DNA of 64,000 nt from positions 49,438 through 113,437 of the forward strand of contig NZ_JAYXIH010000009.1 in the NCBI RefSeq assembly GCF_036016755.1, read 5' to 3'. A program made the translations under genes and the position numbers. A model generated the notes under the pieces. The model was not told the DNA's origin and did not search any database. It saw nothing but the letters and a program-made list of their open reading frames with translations. The DNA is from Aurantimonas coralicida_A (GTDB lineage: Bacteria; Pseudomonadota; Alphaproteobacteria; Rhizobiales; Rhizobiaceae). How positions within the stretch are numbered: the stretch's first letter is position 1; the number at the start of each line of letters is the position of its first letter. Below are positions 24,435 through 32,554 of this stretch, in pieces.

Positions 24435-24980
24435 TTGGCCCGGGAGTTGACGATCATGTTGGGAGTGCTCGCCGAGAAGCGGCGATCGGTCTCGAAATGG
24501 GCGAAGGAGTACTGGATTCCGGTCGGTGTGACGCCCGCTTCCGGGAACTTTTCGGCCGGCGATGAACTTCTGCGCGACGACACCATGACCCGCTATTTCA
24601 TGGGCGTCCACAATCTCACATGCCACGCCGCCGACACCGAGGCCTATGTCCATAATTTCAACAGCCAGACACCGGCCTTATTCGTCATCTTGCGACGCTC
24701 TGAGGACGATACCCACCCATTGCCGTGGTTTGTCCATTCGGTGACCGCCTCGCCCTATCTGGCGCAGGACTACGACGACAGCGCCGAGGACATCGTCGAG
24801 CGGGTCGCGATGCCGCCTGAAATTGCCGGGGCGATCATGGATTTCGTCGATCGCTATCACAAGGAAGAGGTGTTCAAGAAGCGGCGGCGCGACAAGCTCG
24901 ATACGGACGCGCACAAATTCGGCCAGGAGCCGATCTTCCTTCATCGCGAGCGACCGGCTGGAGGCAAGTACGATGGTTGA
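24435..24980 (+). CDS. DUF3305 domain protein
   Basis: A 181-aa cytoplasmic protein with the DUF3305 pattern: an N-terminal strand (VLAEKRRSVSKWAKEYWIPVGV), the central MGVHNLTCHAADTEAYVHNFNSQTPALFVILR block, and a C-terminal HKEEVFKKRRRDKLD helix. The start drawn here is TTG at 24435; the ATG at 24456, preceded by CGGGAG, is a serious alternative (7 residues shorter). Its end overlaps DUF3306 by 8 nt. The pair occurs with formate dehydrogenase loci in many proteobacteria; molecular function is unknown. Confidence 0.85.
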   Translation: MARELTIMLGVLAEKRRSVSKWAKEYWIPVGVTPASGNFSAGDELLRDDTMTRYFMGVHNLTCHAADTEAYVHNFNSQTPALFVILRRSEDDTHPLPWFVHSVTASPYLAQDYDDSAEDIVERVAMPPEIAGAIMDFVDRYHKEEVFKKRRRDKLDTDAHKFGQEPIFLHRERPAGGKYDG

Positions 24981-25665
24981 CGACGCCGGCAAGACAGAAG
25001 GCTTCTTGTCGCGCTGGTCGCGGCGCAAGCGCGAGCCCGACGAGATCGAACCGGCGGTAGAAATCGCGCCCGACGATGTCACGCCGGTCGTCGAAGCCGA
25101 CTCGCCCGATCCGGAAGCGGAGGAGAACCGCATCGCCGCCGAAGCGGTCGACATCGATTCGCTGGTTCAGGGCGACGATTTTTCGCTCTTCCTTAGGCGC
25201 GGCGTTCCAGAGCTTTTGCGCAAGCAAGCCTTGCGGAAGCTATGGCGAACCAATCCCGTTTTCGCCAATCTCGACGGTCTTAACGACTATGACGAGGATT
25301 TCCGCAATCCCGCGCACAATGCCTACAAGTCCCTCTGGCAGGTCGGGCGCGGTTTTCTGAGCGTCGAAGAGCAGGAGATCCAGCAGGCGACCGGCCGCAT
25401 GTCGCGCGACGTCATGGTTGACGAGCCGGTCGCCGGTGAAGCCGATCCCGTGGAGGAGATGCGCGACGCCGAAGCTCCAACGATTGCTGGCGACGAAGAA
25501 GGCGCAACGGCGGCGTCAACGGGCGAAGAAGAACCGCCCGTCGAGATCGCCATCGAAAGCGATGAGGCGGATGAACTCGCGTTCGCGCCTGTGCAATCTA
25601 TCGAGCCGGAAGAGGCGGAACAGCCGCGACGGCGCGTGTCTATACGCAGCCGCCTGGAGGGGTAG
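24973..25665 (+). CDS. DUF3306 domain protein
   Basis: A 230-aa protein that opens with GFLSRWSRRKRE, a basic segment. An acidic, low-complexity stretch follows (about 25-60). The DUF3306 core at about 70-115 (FSLFLRRGVPELLRKQALRKLW, then NPVFANLDGLNDYDEDF) is intact. The last 100 residues are again very acidic, rich in Glu and Ala, before a basic end RRRVSIRSRLEG. The long acidic tail is longer than the family core needs. Partner of DUF3305; both are conserved accessory factors of formate dehydrogenase loci. Predicted soluble. Confidence 0.85.
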   Translation: MVDDAGKTEGFLSRWSRRKREPDEIEPAVEIAPDDVTPVVEADSPDPEAEENRIAAEAVDIDSLVQGDDFSLFLRRGVPELLRKQALRKLWRTNPVFANLDGLNDYDEDFRNPAHNAYKSLWQVGRGFLSVEEQEIQQATGRMSRDVMVDEPVAGEADPVEEMRDAEAPTIAGDEEGATAASTGEEEPPVEIAIESDEADELAFAPVQSIEPEEAEQPRRRVSIRSRLEG

Positions 25666-25699
25666 GACTGAGGCTTCGGGGCCTCGTTCGGCCCTCCGT

Positions 25700-25990
25700 T
25701 CACACGTCCGGATCGGCCAGATGTGTCCGCAGCATTTCCTTGTAGATGCCCGCCATTTCCTCGACGTACACCTCGTGGTCTGCGACATCGCGGACATTGC
25801 GCCCGACATGGGCATTGTAGCGCGCCGCGGCATAGAGAAAGGCCATGTGAATGTCAGTCGCGGGGACCTTGCGATTGGCGCGGTTGGCGACATCGATGAA
25901 TCGGTCGGCCAGCCTGACGAACGCCTCCGGGCTGCTGGTTTCCAGCGGTTCGCTCGCTTGCCCTTGCGTGCCATTTCCCTGCGACGGCAT
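25700..25990 (-). CDS. DUF3144 domain protein
   Basis: A 96-aa helical protein with the DUF3144 core: FVRLADRFIDVANRANRKVPATDIHMAFLYAAARYNAHVG, then a C-terminal helix containing MAGIYKEML. The start at 25990 is set by AGGAGGAG eight nt upstream; an in-frame extension to 26119 has no such site. It is convergent with DUF3306 and divergent from mrp, an isolated minus-strand gene inside the locus. No known function. Confidence 0.8.
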   Translation of the reverse strand: MPSQGNGTQGQASEPLETSSPEAFVRLADRFIDVANRANRKVPATDIHMAFLYAAARYNAHVGRNVRDVADHEVYVEEMAGIYKEMLRTHLADPDV

Positions 25991-26112
25991 ATCCGTGTCT
26001 CCTCCTGGCGCGTCCCGGCGGTCGGCATTATCTGCAATCACGAAGCGCGATTGGCCGCGCACCGCATTTGCCGTATGTGACGGTCCAGACTTCCATAACA
26101 GCGAGAGTTCAG

Positions 26113-27279
26113 TTGGCAATCAGCAAGGACAACATTCTGGAGCAGCTCAAGCGGGTCAAGGGACCCGACCTGAGCGGTAACATCGTCGATCTCGGCCTGG
26201 TCTCGGAAATTTTCCTCGCCGACGGCAAGGCGTTCTTTTCGCTGACGGTCCCGGCCGACCGTGCCGAGGAACTGGAGCCTCTGCGCGCCGCCGCCGAAAA
26301 GGCGGCGATGAACGCCGAGGGCGTCGAGAAGGCGGTCGTCGCGCTGACCGCCGAGCGCAGCGGCTCCTCCTCCGCGTCGGCTGTGCGTCCGGCACCGAGC
26401 GCCCAGCAAGCCGCCGCCGTGCCCCCGCCAATGGCGGCCCACGCCGCTCACGCCAGACCAACCCCGCCGGCAAAGGCCGGAGTTCCCGGCATCGGCGCGA
26501 TCATCGCCGTCGCCTCGGGCAAAGGTGGCGTCGGCAAGTCGACCACTTCGGTCAATCTGGCCCTCGGCCTTCAGGCGAACGGGTTGAAGGTCGGCATTCT
26601 GGATGCCGACATCTACGGTCCCTCCATGCCCCGTCTGCTGCATATTTCCGGCAGGCCGCAGACGGTGTCCGGCCGCATTCTCAAGCCGATGGAGGGCTAC
26701 GGCCTGAAGGTCATGTCGATGGGTTTCCTCGTCGATGAGGAAACCCCGATGATCTGGCGCGGGCCAATGGTCATCTCCGCGCTGACCCAGATGCTGCGCG
26801 AAGTCGAATGGGGCGAACTCGACGTGCTCGTCGTCGATATGCCGCCCGGCACCGGCGATGCCCAGCTGACCATGGCCCAAAACGTGCCGCTGGCCGGCGC
26901 GGTCATCGTCTCGACGCCGCAGGATCTTGCTCTGATCGACGCGCGCAAGGGCCTCGCCATGTTCCGAAAGGTCGATGTCCCGATCCTCGGCATCGTCGAG
27001 AATATGAGCTATTTCATCTGCCCGAGTTGCGGCAGCCAGCATGACATTTTCGGCCATGGCGGAGCGCGCAAGGAAGCGACACGAATCGGTGCGCCGTTCC
27101 TCGGCGAAGTGCCCCTCGACATGGCCATCCGCGAGACGTCCGACGGCGGCACGCCGATCGTCGTTTCCGATCCGGACGGCGCACATGCGAAAATCTATCG
27201 GGAGATCGCCGAGAAGGCATGGACCAGGGTGTTGGAGGAGCGCCAGATGAGCGGCGGGCCGTCGATCGTCTTCGAGTAA
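26113..27279 (+). CDS. Mrp/NBP35 (ApbC) family iron-sulfur carrier ATPase
   Basis: A 388-aa cytoplasmic P-loop ATPase that binds and transfers [4Fe-4S] clusters. Residues about 1-85 are a MIP18/DUF59 domain (NILEQLKRVKGPDLSGNIVDLGLV). A Pro/Ala-rich linker follows (about 90-130). The deviant Walker A is ASGKGGVGKSTTSVNLAL, Walker B is VLVVDMPPGTGDAQL, and the cluster-binding CxxC is FICPSCGS near residue 300. The start is taken as TTG 26113, with a GAGAG site, because no ATG precedes the MIP18 domain in frame. Position inside the formate dehydrogenase region suggests it serves FdhA/FdhB or the poly-ferredoxin, but it could be the housekeeping copy. Confidence 0.9.
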   Translation: MAISKDNILEQLKRVKGPDLSGNIVDLGLVSEIFLADGKAFFSLTVPADRAEELEPLRAAAEKAAMNAEGVEKAVVALTAERSGSSSASAVRPAPSAQQAAAVPPPMAAHAAHARPTPPAKAGVPGIGAIIAVASGKGGVGKSTTSVNLALGLQANGLKVGILDADIYGPSMPRLLHISGRPQTVSGRILKPMEGYGLKVMSMGFLVDEETPMIWRGPMVISALTQMLREVEWGELDVLVVDMPPGTGDAQLTMAQNVPLAGAVIVSTPQDLALIDARKGLAMFRKVDVPILGIVENMSYFICPSCGSQHDIFGHGGARKEATRIGAPFLGEVPLDMAIRETSDGGTPIVVSDPDGAHAKIYREIAEKAWTRVLEERQMSGGPSIVFE

Positions 27280-27360
27280 GGCCTCCGCGCGGCGCCTGAG
27301 CTGAGCCGGGCCGGGCCGGAAGCGGGCAAACCCCCGTCCGACCGGTTCGGTTTTCGCGCC

Positions 27361-27609
27361 CTACCCCGGTACAGCGGCTTCCTGGCGCTTTTCGATCAGG
27401 AAAACCACGCGGTCTTTACCCCGATCGGTGATCTCGACGCTATCGCCGGTCTCGCGGATCAGATTCGGGATGTCGATCGTCGCCAGCGGATCGCTGCAAT
27501 GGACTTCGAGGCGATCGCCCGCGGCGAGACCGCCGAGCGCCTTGCGGGTTTTCAGGGCCGGCCAGGGGCATTTCAGACCGACGAGATCGAGTTTGGTTGT
27601 AACGGGCAT
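27361..27609 (-). CDS. TusA-family sulfur carrier
   Basis: An 82-aa small sulfurtransferase with the conserved CPxP motif in GLKCPWPALKTRKAL (Cys at about residue 14), which carries a persulfide, and the C-terminal beta-alpha-beta of the family (VHCSDPLATIDIPNLI). Start chosen at ATG 27609; an in-frame TTG at 27645 would shorten the gap to moeA to 8 nt and cannot be excluded. It sits immediately downstream of moeA, so it may supply sulfur for FdhD-mediated sulfuration of the bis-MGD metal; that link is inference. Confidence 0.88.
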   Translation of the reverse strand: MPVTTKLDLVGLKCPWPALKTRKALGGLAAGDRLEVHCSDPLATIDIPNLIRETGDSVEITDRGKDRVVFLIEKRQEAAVPG

Positions 27610-27653
27610 GGCGGGCAAGTTGGCCGAGGCGATCGGCGTCGTCAATCGCTTTG

Positions 27654-28910
27654 TCAGTAGAGGCTCGAATAGGGAATGAAGCCCACGATATCGCCCTGCT
27701 GGATCTGCGTCACGTCCTCGGCAAGCTCGATGAGCCCGTCCGTCTCGACCAGCGACGAAAGCAGGCCGGCACCTTCGCGGGGAAACTTCACGGCTTCCAC
27801 CGACCCATTAGCGGCAGGGCGCAGGTTGACGCGCACATATTCGCGGCGGTCCTTTTTCTTCTTATAGGAAAACGCTGTCCGGACCGGCGTCGAGACGATC
27901 GGCTTGGGCCCGGCTCCGGAAAGCGCCAAAATCGCCGGTCGCGCGATATAGGCGAAGGTGACGAAGCTCGCCACCGGATTGCCCGGCAGCCCAATGAACG
28001 GCGTCCCGTCAATAACGCCCATCGCCACCGGGCGTCCCGGCTTGATCGCGACGCGCCAGAACACCAGCGACCCGGCGCTTTCCACCGCGTCTTTGACGAA
28101 ATCCGCCTCCCCTGTCGAGACGCCACCGGAGGTCAGGATCAGATCGTGCGCCGATGACGCCTTGCTCAGTGTGTCCGTGATCGCGGCCCGATCATCCGGC
28201 AGAATACCCAAGTCGGTGATCGCACAGCCGAGCCGCCCGAGCATCGCCATCAGCATGAACCGGTTGGAATCGAAAAGCTGCGTCGGTCCACGCGGTGTGC
28301 CGGCGGCAACGATCTCGTTGCCGGTCGAGAACACCGCGACGCGGACACGGCGGCTGACGTCTACCCGGATCTCCCCCAGCGCGGCGGCGAGGGCGATGTC
28401 TTGGGGACGCAGGCGACGGCCGGCTTTCAAGACGACCGCCCCCGCTTCGACGTCCTCGCCCACGGGCCGCATATTGGCGCCGATCGTCAGACCGGCGGGA
28501 AGGATCACCGCGCCGGAATCGCCGAGCCGCACATCCTCCTGCATAAAGACCGTATCGGCGCCGGCCGGCATCGGCGCACCGGTGAATATCCGTACGGCCT
28601 CACCGGGCGCTACGGTGACCCTCTCCCCCGAACCCGCCTGGACCCGTCCGCTGATCTGAAAGCCGCGCTCCCCTGTCGCCGGAAGGTCGACGCCACGCAT
28701 GGCATAGCCGTCGACGGCGGAATTGGCATAAGGCGGCAACGCTATCGACGCGATCAGGTCACGGGCGAGAATCCGTCGGTCCGCGTCACAGAGTGGAATC
28801 GATTCGGTTTCCGCCAGCGGCAGCACCCGCGATGTGATCAGTGCGACCGTCTCGGCCACCGTCATCATCGGTCTGCCGAATGCGAAGCAATCGTCCGAAA
28901 GTTGAGCCAT
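27654..28910 (-). CDS. moeA: Molybdopterin molybdenumtransferase MoeA
   Basis: A 418-aa enzyme that inserts the metal oxyanion into adenylylated molybdopterin. Domains in order: MoeA N-terminal and linker with SAVDGYAMRG (about residues 64-73), the MoCF-binding domain with TSGGVSTGEADFVKD, IKPGRPVAMG and GLPGNPVASFVTF, and a C-terminal beta-barrel (domain IV). All hallmark residues are in place, making this the canonical copy among three MoeA-like proteins in the region. It heads a moeA-tusA pair on the minus strand, divergent from fdhD. Confidence 0.94.
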   Translation of the reverse strand: MAQLSDDCFAFGRPMMTVAETVALITSRVLPLAETESIPLCDADRRILARDLIASIALPPYANSAVDGYAMRGVDLPATGERGFQISGRVQAGSGERVTVAPGEAVRIFTGAPMPAGADTVFMQEDVRLGDSGAVILPAGLTIGANMRPVGEDVEAGAVVLKAGRRLRPQDIALAAALGEIRVDVSRRVRVAVFSTGNEIVAAGTPRGPTQLFDSNRFMLMAMLGRLGCAITDLGILPDDRAAITDTLSKASSAHDLILTSGGVSTGEADFVKDAVESAGSLVFWRVAIKPGRPVAMGVIDGTPFIGLPGNPVASFVTFAYIARPAILALSGAGPKPIVSTPVRTAFSYKKKKDRREYVRVNLRPAANGSVEAVKFPREGAGLLSSLVETDGLIELAEDVTQIQQGDIVGFIPYSSLY

Positions 28911-29067
28911 CGTCTAAAACCCGTATTCGTCGCGCCATCGCCGGGAATGACCGGGCGCCCTGTAATGCGCACTATATGACATGGTAACAACACGCTAACC
29001 TTATGCCGCAATCTTCCGCGGCCGGCGACGCCGCCCACTCACATCATAGACTGGCAATAGGAACACC

Positions 29068-29961
29068 ATGCAGGAATTGAAGGATCGCGCCTCGGTCGGC
29101 GTCGTCATGCCGGATCCCGGCAACGCGCGCCTGACGGAGCGGGTGACGGGCATCGACCAGACCGGCGCGCCGGTGGAACTCAGCGTCCCCGTCGAGCGCG
29201 CGCTGACGCTCTATCTCAACGCCCAGGAGATCGTCACGATGATGACGATCAACGACTATCCGGATTATCTGGCGCTCGGCTATCTGTTGAACCAGAACAT
29301 GCTGAAGCCCGACGATGTCGTCACCAGCGTCGAATATGACGAGGATCTCGAGGTGGTGGTCGTCAGGACCGAGCGCGGCACCAATTACGAGCAAAAGCTG
29401 AAAAAGCGGACCCTGACATCGGGATGCGCGCAGGGCACCGCATTCGGCGACCTGATGGAGGCGCTGGATGACATCGAGCTGCCGACCGCGGAGCTCCGCA
29501 CCTCGTGGCTCTACGCGATGACGAAAACGATCAACACGACCCCCTCGCTGTATCTGGAAGCCGGAGCGATCCACGGCTGCGTCCTTTGCGTGAAGGGCGA
29601 GCCGGTCTGCTACATGGAGGATGTCGGGCGGCACAACGCAGTCGACAAGATCGCCGGCTGGATGTTCAGCCACAAGATCGATGCGGCGGACAAAATCCTC
29701 TACACCACCGGCCGGCTCACCTCGGAAATGACAATCAAGACCGTGCGGATGGGCATCCCGATCCTGGTTTCGCGCTCCGGCTTCACCGCCTGGGGCGTGG
29801 CGCTGGCGCGGCAGGTCGGCCTGACGCTGGTCGGCCGTGCGCGGGGCAAGCGTTTCGCGGCGCTGTCGGGCGATGACCGGATCGTCTTTGACCAGGACAT
29901 CGCGACCGTCGAGGACGAACCCTCGCGCAGCAAGCGAAAAGGCGCCGGCTATGACGAGTGA
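29068..29961 (+). CDS. fdhD: Formate dehydrogenase accessory sulfurtransferase FdhD
   Basis: A 297-aa sulfurtransferase that passes sulfur to the metal of bis-MGD so formate dehydrogenase becomes active. Family signatures: N-terminal DEALTLYLN-like PVERALTLYLNAQEIVTMM, GYLLNQ, the cofactor-binding AGAIHGCVLCVKGEPVCYMEDVGRHNAVDKI (in pieces), and LYTTGRLTSEM. The E. coli CxxC loop is here TSGCAQGTAFG, a single cysteine (about residue 116), as in the alphaproteobacterial branch. Start ATG 29068 with AGGAAC. It overlaps mobA by 11 nt, so the two are co-translated. Confidence 0.94.
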   Translation: MQELKDRASVGVVMPDPGNARLTERVTGIDQTGAPVELSVPVERALTLYLNAQEIVTMMTINDYPDYLALGYLLNQNMLKPDDVVTSVEYDEDLEVVVVRTERGTNYEQKLKKRTLTSGCAQGTAFGDLMEALDDIELPTAELRTSWLYAMTKTINTTPSLYLEAGAIHGCVLCVKGEPVCYMEDVGRHNAVDKIAGWMFSHKIDAADKILYTTGRLTSEMTIKTVRMGIPILVSRSGFTAWGVALARQVGLTLVGRARGKRFAALSGDDRIVFDQDIATVEDEPSRSKRKGAGYDE

Positions 29962-30580
29962 TGCGACATTGCCGATCGGCGTCATCCTCGCCGGCGGTTT
30001 GGCGCGGCGTATGGGCGGCGGCGACAAGCCGATGCGGGCGATCGGCGGACGCACCATCCTGTCGCATGTCGTCGATCGCCTCGCGCCGCAATGCGCCGAA
30101 CTGATCCTCAACGCCAATGGCGACCCGGCCCGCTTTGCGGCCTTCGACCTGCCGGTGGTCGCCGATACACTCGAAGACTTCCCCGGACCGCTCGCCGGCA
30201 TTCTGGCGGCGCTCGACTGGACCGCGGAGAATCGGCCCGGCGCCGCATGGGTCGTAAGCGTGGCGGGCGATTGTCCGTTCCTGCCGCGCGATCTCGTTGC
30301 CAGTCTTGAGGAGGCTCGGGAGGCCGAGAACGCCGACCTAGCGGTCGCCGCGTCCGGAGGCTGGTCGCATCCGGTGATCGGTCTTTGGAAGGTGGCGTTG
30401 CGCGACGAATTGCGCGATGCCCTTGTCGGCGAAGACATGCGCAAGATCGACCGATGGACGGCGCGCTATCGCCTGGCGACCGTTGCCTGGCCGAACGAGC
30501 CCGTCGATCCGTTCTTCAACGCCAATACGGTAGAGGATCTGGGCGAAGCCGAAGCTCTGGCGACCCGTCTCGCCGATTGA
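29951..30580 (+). CDS. mobA: Molybdenum cofactor guanylyltransferase MobA
   Basis: A 209-aa nucleotidyltransferase that transfers GMP from GTP to Mo(W)-molybdopterin. The N-terminal GTP loop VILAGGLARRMGGGDKPM (about residues 11-28) is intact. VAGDCPFLPRDL supplies the metal-binding Asp. HPVIGLW and the C-terminal FFNANTVEDL are characteristic of MobA. Starts within the end of fdhD, and ends 3 nt before the convergent MoeA-PBP gene. With MobB at 7227 it completes the bis-MGD pathway. Confidence 0.95.
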   Translation: MTSDATLPIGVILAGGLARRMGGGDKPMRAIGGRTILSHVVDRLAPQCAELILNANGDPARFAAFDLPVVADTLEDFPGPLAGILAALDWTAENRPGAAWVVSVAGDCPFLPRDLVASLEEAREAENADLAVAASGGWSHPVIGLWKVALRDELRDALVGEDMRKIDRWTARYRLATVAWPNEPVDPFFNANTVEDLGEAEALATRLAD

Positions 30581-30583
30581 CAA

Positions 30584-32554
30584 TCAGGCGGGCCGAAAAC
30601 CCGCCTGTTTCAGCGCCTCGCGGCCTTCCGGCGCTTGCAGCGCCGACAGGAACGCCTGGACCGCGCTCCGCTGTTTCCGCGCCGAAACCAGCACGAAATC
30701 ATAAGACTCCTCGGTGAGTGGGATGAAGCTGAGCCCCGCCGCTTGCGCCACCGGCTCGATCGTCACGCCCCAGTCGGCACGTGCTTGCGCGATCGCGGCC
30801 GCCACCGCGTTGTGCGAGCGCGGCTGGTTCCAGTAGCCGTCCGGACGATTTTGGCCCAGCAGCCGGTCGATCAGAATCCGCGTGCCCGCACCCTGATTGC
30901 GGTTGACCATCAGGCATTCCGGATCGGCGAGTGCGTTGGCGACGGCCTCGTTTGCGCCAGCGCCCTCGAAACGCGGGTCGCCGAGGCGGAACGCAATCCC
31001 CTGCATGCGCCGCCAGCCGGGAACGAGTTCCAGGCCTTCGACCAGGAACGGCGTGTTGTAGCTGTCGGTTTCAGGATCATAGAGATGGATCGGCGCAAGA
31101 TCGCACTCGCCGCGCTTGGCCGCAGCAAGGCCGCCCAGACTGCCGACCGCGAGGGAGCGGACCGTCAGCCCGTCGCGGGCCAGCGGCGCCAGGATCGGGT
31201 CGAGGCCGGTGCAGTGGCTGCCGATGATGACCAGATCGGGAATCCGCACATGCGGCGTGAACACCGTGACCTCTGCTTGCGCCCCGGCGGGCAGATGATC
31301 GGCCAGCGCTTCGATACGCAAAAACCCGTCCGCTTGGGAAAACGAGGTGATGGCGCCGGATCCCTTTCCGGTCGGATAGGCGATCAACCCGTCATCGCTC
31401 TGAATGAGCGACACCATCGCGAACTCGGTGCGGCCCAGTTCGGACGCGATCCGCACGGGAACGCGCACTGATACCCGCGTCTCGGCGCGCGGCGGCAGGC
31501 CGGCCATGCGCCGCAGGATCGGCGCGATCATGTCGTGAAAGGTGAACATCGCGGATGTCGGGAACCCCGGCAGGATCACCACCGGCTTGTCGTCGCAGAC
31601 CGCCAGACAAAGCGGCTTTCCCGGCTTCAGCGCGACGCCATGCGCGATGATCCCCGGTTCGCCCAGCCTATCGACGATGCGATGACTGACGTCGCCGGCG
31701 CCCTTCGATGTTCCGCCAGATAGGATGACCATGTCGTGCGTTTCCAGCGCCGCGCGCATCGCGGCTTCCAGCTTTTCCTCGTCGTCGGGAAACGCGCCGA
31801 GGAAATCCGGCACGCCGCCATTCTCGAAAATGGCCGCGGCGACGATCGCGCCGTTGGTATCGTAGACCGACGCTGGACCGAGCGGCTGTCCCGGCTGCAC
31901 GAGTTCGTCGCCGGTCGACAGGACCGCCACCTTGACCTTCCGCACCGTCTCGACGCGGGCAATCCCACAGGCGGCGAGCATACCGATTTCGCGCGAGCCG
32001 ATGCTGGTCCCCGCACGCAGCAGCAATTCGCCGCGCGCGATGTCCGAGCCCGCATAGGAAATGAACTGGCCGGCCGAGGCGGCGCGGCGGACTTCGACCG
32101 CCCCGTCTTCAAGGGGCTGCGTGTGCTCGACCATGACGATCGCGTCGGCCCCGCGCGGAACCATCCCGCCCGTCGAGATCGGCGTGGCCGTGCCGCTGGG
32201 CACCGACAATTTCGGAGCAATGCCGCAAGCGAGCGTCTCGGGATTGAGAGCCAGACGCGCAGGCTTGGCCTGGCCGCAGGTCGCCAGATCACCCGACTGC
32301 ACCGCGAACCCGTCGACATTGGACCGATCGAATGACGGCACGTCGACGGGCGAGACGATATCGGCCGCAAGCACCCGGCCCAGAACGTCCTGAAGCGCGC
32401 ATTGCTCGCTCGCCAACGCGCGCGGGAATACAGCCGCTTCGAAGCGTTGAAATGCCTCTTCGCGTGACAGGATCGACAGGAACTGCTCCTGCTCCACGCC
32501 CCCGCTGCGGGCGGTGGCCGGGGCGTTCGACGCGATTGTGAAATTCTTCGTCAT
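30584..32554 (-). CDS. MoeA fused to PBP-like (COG1910) oxyanion-binding domain
   Basis: A 656-aa cytoplasmic fusion. Residues about 30-430 are a MoeA: NVDGFAVQSGDL, STGDELVQPGQPL, LSGGTSKGAGDVSHRIVD, LKPGKPLCLAV and LPGFPTSAMFTFHD. Residues about 440-650 are a periplasmic-binding-protein-type domain without signal peptide (VNRNQGAGTRILIDRLL, LSFIPLTEESYDFVLV), matching the sensor half of the regulator at 7898. A metal insertase with a built-in oxyanion receptor could select or concentrate tungstate or molybdate. Fusions of this kind are known in archaea and bacteria; the metal selected is not established. It overlaps the third MoeA-like gene by ATGA (32551-32554). Confidence 0.88.
   Translation of the reverse strand: MTKNFTIASNAPATARSGGVEQEQFLSILSREEAFQRFEAAVFPRALASEQCALQDVLGRVLAADIVSPVDVPSFDRSNVDGFAVQSGDLATCGQAKPARLALNPETLACGIAPKLSVPSGTATPISTGGMVPRGADAIVMVEHTQPLEDGAVEVRRAASAGQFISYAGSDIARGELLLRAGTSIGSREIGMLAACGIARVETVRKVKVAVLSTGDELVQPGQPLGPASVYDTNGAIVAAAIFENGGVPDFLGAFPDDEEKLEAAMRAALETHDMVILSGGTSKGAGDVSHRIVDRLGEPGIIAHGVALKPGKPLCLAVCDDKPVVILPGFPTSAMFTFHDMIAPILRRMAGLPPRAETRVSVRVPVRIASELGRTEFAMVSLIQSDDGLIAYPTGKGSGAITSFSQADGFLRIEALADHLPAGAQAEVTVFTPHVRIPDLVIIGSHCTGLDPILAPLARDGLTVRSLAVGSLGGLAAAKRGECDLAPIHLYDPETDSYNTPFLVEGLELVPGWRRMQGIAFRLGDPRFEGAGANEAVANALADPECLMVNRNQGAGTRILIDRLLGQNRPDGYWNQPRSHNAVAAAIAQARADWGVTIEPVAQAAGLSFIPLTEESYDFVLVSARKQRSAVQAFLSALQAPEGREALKQAGFRPA

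Noticed and set aside
27290..27360. GC-rich interval with CCGACCGGTTCGG followed by TTTT as terminator for mrp
   Set aside because: Stem is only 4 bp around a 5-nt loop; too weak to call.
28960..29000. ModE-like AT-rich element (CTATATGAC) upstream of fdhD, and CATATAAC near 33711
   Set aside because: Only half-site similarity to the ModE consensus, and no ModE gene is visible; both may be promoter -10 regions.
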